A stretch of DNA of 64,000 bases, from the NCBI GenBank assembly GCA_918026815.1, contig CAKJVC010000105.1, positions 1 to 64,000 on the forward strand, given 5' to 3'. Below the pieces are notes generated by a model. That model ran no database searches. It saw only the letters and a list, made by a program, of their open reading frames with translations, and was not told where the DNA came from. Shown here one piece after another: positions 56,152 through 64,000 of this stretch. This stretch comes from Chalara sp. BL73. Lineage: Eukaryota; Ascomycota; Leotiomycetes; Helotiales. The position numbers and the translations under genes were made by a program. Numbering within the stretch: the stretch's first letter is position 1; each line of letters begins with the position of its first letter.

Positions 56152-58480
56152 ACATGGGACATGCTAGAACGGGACCGTAGACGGACAGTATATTCTGCTG
56201 TCAACGACGTGGTCCTAAACAGAGCATCCAATCCAAAAGTCGACGTTCGGCGGGCCTAAAGCTCTCTTTTCAGCTCCAGGTTCAGATATTCAAGGCTACG
56301 ATCGACTTCCTGCCACGTGTCCCGGCGACCATGTGGATTCACGAGGCTATTCGAGAGTATTGCGAGCCGAAGCTCCTTGTCACAAGCTTTGGTGCTGGTG
56401 AGCCGCTTCAAATAGCATCTCGAATGCGTAGTTTGACTGTCCAGTTCCCTCGAAGTAAAAGCAACAGACGCCAATGACTCGATCGATGAGTCCTATATCT
56501 CCGTTCTTGATGCCGTACTTCAAGGTCTTGTAGACGATCATCTGTTGAAGGTATCGAGCATGGCTGAGGAACTCCTCATCGACGGTGTTGTTGGCGTACT
56601 CCTCCTTGGATGGTCGCCAGGCTTGCGGTTCAAAAGCTGATCTGCGAACATCTTCTACTAGATCCATGAAGCCTTTGGCATTCATGTCCTGAATTGCCTT
56701 GTCAACCTCATCCTGTTCTGAGGTATCGATGCCGCGCTGCTCGAGGCGAGTATAGAGAAGGCCAACAACTCGAGCGTCGAAGCTATGAAGAACAAGCTCC
56801 TCAAGAACCTGAAAGGCTGCACGGTCTGCGGGAATATTCTTACGTCCCCAGAAGTTGATGTTATGGTAGAGTGTTGAAGCATCTTGCCGTTCCATATTTC
56901 CATAATGCGTTCTTTGCATGAGCCAGAGGAAATTCATGCGGAGGTGAAAGAGAGCAGCGACCCCTATTAGCCAGTCTTTTCGGTCGTATGCTGCAAATGC
57001 ATCCACCTGTTCAGCCTGCATAGATCGGACAAGTGAAGATGTTTTCTGATCTCCGAATGCCAAGAATAGACGGTCGTCAAATTCCGCATCATTTAGTTTG
57101 AACTGATGCTTGTAGATACTCTCTATAACCTCGTAGGAGCCATCTAGTGTACCTTCATTGAAGAGGATCGGGCCAAGCGTCTTGCTGTCTGTCTTTCGAA
57201 GCTCGAGCAGCTCGACTGCTGGCATAGCGGGGTAAGTGATATTGGAGTTTGCGAAGGTGGATTTGACCGATTCTGGATATGCTGTTCGAATTGCCTCCAC
57301 TATGAAGTAGGTGTCAATATTGGCGGCAGTCTCGTCGTATACTGCAGCACCAGGAGAGTATAGAAGATCCTCTATTGTCAGTGGAACCTCGCGGTGCAGC
57401 ATTGACTTCTTCAATCCACCAGAGGGGATATCGGCTCCTCTGAAAACCTTTCCCGTTGTCACAGAGCGCATTTCTGCGTGGTTTGAAATGAGCTGATGCT
57501 TGACACCTTCTCGATAATCGAAATTGTCATACACAACACAGGCATCTAACTGCTGACCATATCGACGGACTGTTCCCTGCTCGCGATCAGTCGACGTCTA
57601 TGCTGACTGGCGATGAAGATGCCTTTGCTTGTTCTGCCACGGTTTCAAGATGCTTGTGGACCCCTTTATAGCCTTCACAGAGCCCAAACTGGTGAAATAG
57701 ATCCAGAATACGTCGTTTCACTCCATTGGAATGCAGAAAGGCACCAAAGACGCGGGGAAACTTGTTGCTTCCTTCCGAGGCTCGAGAATAGCAGAGAATC
57801 GATGTGATGATCGCAATTCTATGGTTGAATTTGGAAGGATCTCGTGGTGCTCGATCTTTTCTCTCTACTTTGGGCCCCATGAGACTATTGAGCAGTCCAT
57901 AGAGCATCGGAGCGCGAGTGTTGACTTCCTCACACATGTGCCCAAACTGCATGCCTCCAAGAATAACTTCGTAGTCCTCGAGTTTTTGGCTCTCTCCAAG
58001 CTGTTCGTCTAGCCCGAGGCCAGCCTGTGCAGCGTCCTGTTGTCCACGGTCGACTCGATAGGCACTGAACATCTCTCCGGCCTCTTCCAGTGCCTTCATT
58101 TCCTTCCGCAGCGCCTTCGCGGTGACAATTCCTGCCGAACCAGACGCGGGATGTTGCCGCAATGCCTCTAGCACCTCTGGCCGAGTGTATATTGCGTCTG
58201 CAAGCCGTTTGGCACGTGTAGCAGGTCGATCTCCATAGCCATCATCTCCTTGGGTTGTCACATATACTCGGATGAACTCGGCGAGTGTCAAGTGGTGTTT
58301 GTTAGACATATATTTGCATATGTCGCTCACTCGGCTTCCTGCTGTCCATATTCGAGGTCTTGTGTGTCTGCGACGGCGACCGGGCACAGTCGAAGCAGTA
58401 ATTCGTGGACGTTCTTCTCTTCTTTCTGGAGTCGTCGGATTCAGTCGTGCACTCTGCCGGCGGGAGTTTTGATCTGACAT
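56152..58480 (-). pseudogene. DUF6589 protein gene, frameshifted
   Basis: The start ATG at 58480 opens a basic N-terminus (SDQNSRRQSARLNP) followed by AEFIRVYVTTQGDDGYGDRP and a FNHRIAIITSILCYSRASEG block; the frame then breaks at 57587. The next frame carries the DUF6589 core: YGQQLDACVVYDNFDYREGV, PAMPAVELLELRKTDSKTLG, FAAYDRKDWLIGVAALFHLR and FLWLMQRTHYGN. It breaks again near 56410 and continues AILSNSLVNPHGRRDTW to a TAG at 56256, beyond which ARRTSTFGLDALF is still readable. The family is common in fungi, often in multicopy and near transposons; its function is unknown. At least two frameshifts and one nonsense codon make this a likely pseudogene. Confidence 0.82.
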
Positions 58481-59138
58481 CTTCTAAATTTCACTGGGCT
58501 TTGAAGCAGAGATAGAGGAATCGATTGATATTGTCTATGTGACTATACGATTGTTGGTTGTAGAGCAAAATGGAATTGAATGTGCTCTCATATAAAGCGT
58601 TTTTTCTCTTGATTCAGGCTTAAAAATCATGACACGGCTCTCAGGCCATTTGGGCGAGGAACTTATCGATTAGGTATAAGTCAGGTCCGATGCCTCGGCA
58701 CGACCATAATGACCTGAGTGCCTGAGGTAAGCTATATCTAGGCAAGGATCCACCAACTTTGGACCCACCTTAAATTAGATCCTCAGCGCGGATCAAACCT
58801 ACGGAAGAGTTTCCCTTGAATCTCTAAGAAGTTTACTCTGCACCGTCCAAGCAAATTAAACTGCTCCTCCACATACTTGAACACTAGCTTCTGAGCACAC
58901 ATTCTCAAGCGTTATGGCCGTAGTCTCGAAAACGCAGTTCAAATAAAGAAGTACGTCGTTTTCGCCACAACAGCTCTGAGACGTTCTAACAAGCAGTGAC
59001 TCCAAAGACTGGTACGCCGATAAATATGCCCAAGCACATCACAACCAGGTCTCTGCAAAATAGAGTACGCGCCGACGGAAGCAGCAGTCAGATGGTACAT
59101 TAGACCTTAGGCTGGACTGCTAAAAGGCCGCTAATATT
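58481..59138. other. Between DUF6589 pseudogene and Ulp2-like gene
   Basis: No supported gene. It holds the presumed promoter of the plus-strand SUMO protease. Confidence 0.4.
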
Positions 59139-61568
59139 GTGTTTCTAGCCTACGACCTGAATGACATAGACGCCCTGAACCTCGATTTCCGGTCCCAAGG
59201 TATTCCTCGCAATCACACACCATATGGCAAGCCTAATCTTTATAAGCTTTCCAGGAATACTGCCAATTCGGTTGCCGTGAACCCCCGCTCACCTGCGGTT
59301 TTTGGGAGCGCAAAGATGGTGAGAGGCTCTCCTGTGGAGTTACGTACTTGTCTAATAGCGTTTAAAAGCCAAAACTTAAGAATAGTCTAGTACAAACTCC
59401 AAGCACTCAGGCGGTATATTCGCGTAAAAAGCCGTTCGACCTACAGAATGGAAAACACAACCTTCCCAGAACACGAACCTCTCTTCCAAATCACAACAAA
59501 GTTATAGTTCTCGAAGCAGGTGAGCCAAACAGAACATCTCTCGCGGATCATCACAAAGTCGTCTGAATATAGGCTCAAATGGTGTAGCTTCGAAGAGAGA
59601 CACAGGTGTGCAAGAGTGTCAAATTGTTCAAGATAGTGTGAATCCGAGACGAAAACGAAAACCTTGCAACACTTCACGACCCAGTTTTATCGAGCCTTTA
59701 ATACTTGAGACAGAGTTATTCGAAAATGGAAGTCGCCACTCCAAAGTTGACCCTAGACCATCTAAAACTGGCAAGCGGAAACGAGGTGCATCTAATGATA
59801 CGACAGAGCAGCAGGAATACCACGCTTGTCGAATTCTCGAATCATCCTCTGAAGGGTTTGTCTGCGATCTGCAACCATCACCATGCCTCCTCCTTCACGA
59901 AGCCACAAAGGCGAGGCTGCTTCGGCGGCATGAGAGTTTCCCTGGGCTAGGATATATTGTGCTCGACGGTTTGAATAGAATTGAATTCAGCACTGATTCT
60001 CCGCTAATTTTCCTTCACTTTCATCAGACCCTGAGCTCTGATAGTCAGTTACTTATCCTAAGTTTGCTCTTGCAGAGTAATACAGAAAGCGCTGGTTTAA
60101 GGGAAGCTCTTTGTCAGGCGGATAGTGCAATCATAGAAATTTCCAAAGACAAGTAAGTGTTTATGTTTGCTACCATGCTAACTTGGCTGACGCACAAACT
60201 TTTAGCGCATACCTTGATAAGTGTTTCCGGTCTCGCGTAAAGGAGCTAGAGAAAAGCAAGTGGCCGAGCTCAAGCTCTGAGACCATTGATGGCTCTCAAT
60301 CAAGTGAGGCGGAAGAGAACAGCAATGAGGCTCTTAGGTCCAGACAGCCTGCAACTCGGAAAACCTTTATTGACAACTTCCATCTAGAAATATCGTCAAC
60401 CAGAAGTTCAAAACGACAACAGGCAGCCTCTGCATCTAAGCTATCCACAATTTCTTCTGGCATTTTCTATGGATGTCCTGGTGAAAGCAGGCGGATTGAT
60501 CCCATACAGGATGCGCACCGTTCTTCAGGCAGTGCGGAGGATTATGATGACCGTATACGAGAGAGGGACGACTTCACCACTCCCGAACTATGGACCGTAC
60601 AAAACCCTGATTGGAAAAAATCGTGGCAGAGTGCGGTTCCCTCGGCTCCTGGTCCTGGGACACGAAACCGTATCATGGTCGAACAGAGTGATATTGAGAA
60701 ACTTGATGAAGGTGTATACTTGAACGATAACCTCGTACAGTTCTATCTGAACTGGCTAGAGTCCGAACTCCAGAAGTCTGCTCCAGAAAACGCGAAACGC
60801 ATCTTTGTTTTCAATACGTTTTTCTACACTCAGCTAACCCAGGGTCCGGATAAGGGGCGTGCAAACCATGCGTCTGTTGCGAGATGGACTTTAACACTTG
60901 ACCTTTTTTCTTACGACTATCTCATAGTTCCCATTTGTGAACATAGTCACTGGTATTTCGCGATCATCTGCAATCCTCAGAAATTGCTTCCTCAGCAAGA
61001 ACGAGGGATCAGCTCGCAGGATTCAATCAAAAGGGATCGAGATAATGTGACGGATGAGCTAGAATCAGATCCCATCGATATCCCAAGTTCTACTGATCAA
61101 GAGGCTTTGTCTAAAAAGGAAAATAAAAAATTCGGGAAGCGCATCCCTGATCCATCGCAATTTAGAATCATTACTTTCGACTCATTAAACATCCATCGTT
61201 CTGCCGCCTGCATAAATCTCAAGACATACTTGGTAGCAGAGCTCAAAGAAAAGAAGAATATCGAAACCCCTCTGCCAAGGTCCATCGGACTGACCGCAAA
61301 GCGTATACCACTTCAAGAAAACGGATGCGATTGCGGCTTATTTCTTAGCGGTTACATTGAGAAGTTTCTTCAAATTCCAGATGAGTTTATCCGCAACGTC
61401 GTGCAGAACACTATTCCTGTTGATGATGACTACTGGCCTAACTTTCGTGGAATGCGCACAAAGATCCGGGACCTTCTTCTAGACTTACAGGCACAGCAGA
61501 TAGCCGCGAACGATCAGATTCGACAGGCTAACAAGAGAACTAATGCTGGGCCCAGAAGATCTCAATAG
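59139..61568 (+). CDS. Ulp2/SENP6-7-type SUMO protease
   Basis: Cysteine protease that removes SUMO chains. The last two exons are firm: one ending at 60152 and one at 60206-61568, with a GTAAGTG..TTTTAG intron joining KDN and AYLDKCFRSR. Catalytic residues are visible: His in CEHSHWYFAII, Asp in IITFDSLNIHR, Gln-Cys in LQENGCDCGLF. A charged insert of about 55 residues sits between the His and Asp segments, as in the Ulp2/SENP6/7 branch. An early WLESELQK/VYLNDNLVQFYL block is the SUMO-binding start of the domain. The 5' exons are less sure: the frame is open from about 59391 via an exon ending VIVLEAG, and a further exon near 59139-59340 is possible. No damage seen in the catalytic part. 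Confidence 0.85.
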
Positions 61569-62756
61569 CGCCAGATTCGGTTTCATATATCTGAGTATGG
61601 CCTAGTTCCTCGGTGTGATCTATCTGTCAAGAAGGCGCCACTTACTCAGGAGCGTAAACAAAGGACGTTCTGGTTCTAAAATGACTCTGCTTGGTCCGCC
61701 CAAATCAATACCGGATCCAGCGACTCTTAACATATCCAAAACTAGACTCTATTGACGTGGACGACATTCTTGATTGACACCTGATTGTTCTTCCATTGTC
61801 ATCATTAGAACGTAGCACAAGCCTACCCGCATGCGGCGCTGAAATTCAGCCGGGCATTTATCCCACACCACAAAAGTTGCAACCATGGCGTGAAGTCAAA
61901 ACAAAGGCGAAACCAGGATTGATATTAATCTCATTATCAAGCACGTTTCTTCAGCATCTGCCATTCAAAACTTATCCAGGATCTGTCGGGACCAGCTCGC
62001 TAGACAATCACGACCCCGCCCCCGCCTTCCACAGCTTCCACGAATAAATCCAACAGCCGATTTCGAGGGCTTGGAAACCACGACTTAACGGTCCTGCTCG
62101 AAATGGATTGCCTCACAATCAGCATCACTGTGTCTTTTCTGGTGTTTCAGCAAGGGCGCCGGATCCCGTTGTCTCTTGCCTTGCTTTGTAAAGTATCTAT
62201 CTTCACACCGGAACAGCAGATGTGAGGGCTCAAAGAGTTAAGGATTCACTTTAAAGAAATGTACTTGTATATTAGCAACAGTTGCCCTATCGGATTAGCC
62301 GCCGGGCGTTAATAAATTGTGTGTGTGTATGTGTATCTGTAGCTTGTTCTCTTCGTTATAACAATTGATAGCCGTTCATACCTTTGAGTTCTTCTCCCTG
62401 AGATCCACGGATCGAGATCCCTGTTCGCCTTGAGTTGTTACACACGTAAGGAGCTTTGAAAACTAGACCGACTTTCAATGAGCAATGATTTAAGAAGCTA
62501 AATAATTCAAAAGTAGAAGAAGGACAAGTTAAGTTAGTTTCATCAAAAGTAGTTTAATTGTTTAATTACCTAAATACAAAGCTTAAATATATGAAAACTC
62601 ATTCACAATCCCACTAATTCATCATGCAGAGTCATCATCCCCCGGATGCCACTTCCAACTCCATCGCAAATACAAAGGTATGTAAAATTTGATTCCCACA
62701 AGCACAATCCAATCCCTGCCTATCAACAATACCGATCGTTATTCAGACATAAACGC
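61569..62756. other. Between Ulp2-like and Hsp20 genes
   Basis: Convergent 3' flanks. A GTGTGTGTGTATGTGTAT microsatellite lies at about 62318-62337. No supported gene. Confidence 0.45.
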
Positions 62757-63347
62757 TTAAGAAATGGTGATCTTGCGACCTTCAGCCTTTCGGGCCTTAG
62801 GGACAATGATGCTGAGGATGCCATTGTTCATCGAAGCCTTGACTTGGTCCTGATCGACGCGATTTGGGAAAGAGAATGATCGGGAGAACTCGCCAACGCT
62901 GCGTTCAGATACCCAGAACTTTTGCTCGGGCTCCTTCTTGCCTTTGCCAGTATTGGTGACCGCTGTACCTTTATCGCTGTTGTTTTGATTCTTTTGTAAA
63001 TCTTTCTCCCCGCCTTCACCTGAGACTTCTCCTTCCTCGATGAAACCTGCAGGTGTGCCCTTGGAGTATGAGCGATCGGTCCGGCCCTTGATGGTCAGAG
63101 TTTGCGGGTCTGTGAACTCAATCTCGACGTCCTTCTGATCGATACCTGGGAGTTCACCATGAAGTTCATAGTTTTGGGCATTCTCCGTGACATCGAATTT
63201 GGGGGTAAAGGCCCTCAGCTGGCCGTGGTGGTGATGGCGATTGCCACTTATTCCAGAATAGTTGTCAAAGTCGTCGAGGAGACGGAAGAGAGGGGAGAAG
63301 GAAGTGGTGGGATCGTTGGTGATGAAGGTTTGTGGGAAGAGAGACAT
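62757..63347 (-). CDS. Hsp20/Hsp30-type small heat-shock protein
   Basis: Single-exon, 196 residues. The alpha-crystallin domain starts at TPKFDVTENAQNYELHGELP, with DVEIEFTDPQTLTIKGRTDR. It is split, as in fungal Hsp30, by a charged linker (about residues 103-137, rich in G, E, K and N), and resumes at FSRSFSFPNRVDQDQVKAS with the conserved NGILSIIVPKA. It acts as an ATP-independent chaperone that holds unfolding proteins. Length and layout match fungal Hsp30 homologues. Strong heat-shock elements upstream support heat-inducible expression. Confidence 0.95.
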   Translation of the reverse strand: MSLFPQTFITNDPTTSFSPLFRLLDDFDNYSGISGNRHHHHGQLRAFTPKFDVTENAQNYELHGELPGIDQKDVEIEFTDPQTLTIKGRTDRSYSKGTPAGFIEEGEVSGEGGEKDLQKNQNNSDKGTAVTNTGKGKKEPEQKFWVSERSVGEFSRSFSFPNRVDQDQVKASMNNGILSIIVPKARKAEGRKITIS

Positions 63348-63450
63348 CCTGCGCTTAATTTGGTTATTGGTAGCCTTGAGAATGTTCGATATGATTGCAT
63401 TGGTTTGCTTTGTTAGAGAGAAAGTTGAGATTTGGAATGAGTAAAGACAT

Positions 63451-63573
63451 CTTTTTATATCTGAGAAACAAGTTTTTGTTTGTATTAGAAATTTCTAGAA
63501 ATCGAACTTCCTCCAATTCGGGGTATTGTTGTTGCATGATTCTGACGTGACTAGATGGTTCCAGAAAGAGGGG
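63451..63573 (-). promoter_or_regulatory. Heat-shock promoter: HSE, STRE and TATA box
   Basis: A perfect three-unit heat-shock element, GAA-nn-TTC-nn-GAA, lies at 63488-63500, about 145 bp from the Hsp20 start. A second two-unit TTC-nn-GAA is at 63559-63566 and an AGGGG stress-response element at 63569-63573. On the gene's strand a TATAAAAAG sequence lies at 63459-63451. Motifs are seen directly; the role in Hsf1/Msn2-type control is inferred. Confidence 0.8.
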
Positions 63574-64000
63574 TTTGTCACATGACCCTTTGCAAGCCTA
63601 CCTAACTTTGTCTAGAATTGGCTGCACTGCTTGCAACTATCTTACTGATTTTATCGCTCCATCAATACTCGAAGCTTTTCTAGATATCTGCAAGCTCAAG
63701 CGGGATGTGCCGGGCCAGGGTAGTTTCGTTGCTGACGTCACTGGCGCATCAGAAATCTAGTCCTAACCCTTACCTAAGGTTGGACCTGTTATATATTATT
63801 AGGGAAGAATCTGGCTTGTAACCGAGAGCCGTTGCCACTCTGTTACACATGTAACTCCTGGCCTACAGTCATTGCAAATCGCCTAGGACCATAGAGTCTG
63901 GCAAAGAAATTGAAGGTCTCATTTCTCCAGCTTCTGGAGGGGGAATTGAATGCTTCATGGGGACATGGCTCATGAGTCTTCTATATTAGAACCGACCTAC
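63574..64000. other. Right end of window, no gene seen
   Basis: No supported gene. A perfect CRE-like palindrome TGACGTCA is at 63733-63740; whether it is used is unknown. Confidence 0.4.

Overview
The window is nuclear DNA of a filamentous ascomycete (Pezizomycotina). The evidence is short GT..AG introns with CTAAC-type branch sites, a NoxA-type NADPH oxidase, a fungal SREBP-like bHLH factor, a Pth11/rhodopsin-type membrane protein, a FunK1 kinase and fungal transposons (MULE, Fot/pogo, Helitron, a DUF3435 tyrosine recombinase). A Leotiomycete-like source is a guess from the gene mix. No rRNA, tRNA or CRISPR was recognised.

Region 1 (1-23.9 kb) is a head-to-tail tandem duplication of about 10.2 kb. 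Copy 1 is 1232-11423 and copy 2 is 11424-21720. The unit carries the 3' half of a GID4/Vid24 gene, a decayed noxA paralogue, a two-helix GNAT acetyltransferase, a SREBP-type bHLH gene, and the gene for ATP-dependent PEP carboxykinase (PEPCK) with a MULE transposon inside it. The right breakpoint lies inside the MULE transposase, so only copy 2 keeps the whole MULE and the 3' end of PEPCK. The MULE in copy 2 is structurally perfect: 134-bp TIRs, a 9-bp target duplication and an intact 689-codon transposase. With the element removed, the PEPCK exons of copy 2 join into a clean 558-codon frame. The two copies differ mainly by short indels, and damage in one copy is often absent from the other.

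Region 2 (24-36.3 kb) is a more ordinary gene stretch: an F-box/LRR-like protein, a mitochondrial dicarboxylate carrier with a 5-nt microexon, noxA, and a seven-exon Pth11/rhodopsin-like protein. It also holds two very small inverted-repeat elements.

Region 3 (36.3-58.5 kb) is an accessory, transposon-rich island. A degraded DUF3435 tyrosine recombinase (the family of Starship 'captains') is split by a 1.85-kb Fot/pogo element. A second, nearly identical Fot/pogo element lies about 9 kb away. Between them a small kinase-like gene and a FunK1 kinase are arranged head to head. Beyond them are a Helitron helicase remnant, a PREIRxxIY-type hypothetical gene with an acidic tail, and a broken DUF6589 gene. 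Region 4 (58.5-64 kb) returns to normal genes: a Ulp2-type SUMO protease and an Hsp20 heat-shock protein with a perfect heat-shock element.

Functional thread: three genes of gluconeogenic metabolism sit within about 28 kb. They are PEPCK, the GID4 substrate receptor (in yeast, GID4 targets gluconeogenic enzymes including PEPCK for degradation) and the dicarboxylate carrier. Two of the three are broken here. Caution: several conserved genes (noxA, the small kinase, the PREIR gene, GID4) carry isolated 1-2 nt frameshifts with no other decay. Uncorrected sequencing indels are therefore a serious alternative to true pseudogenes throughout.
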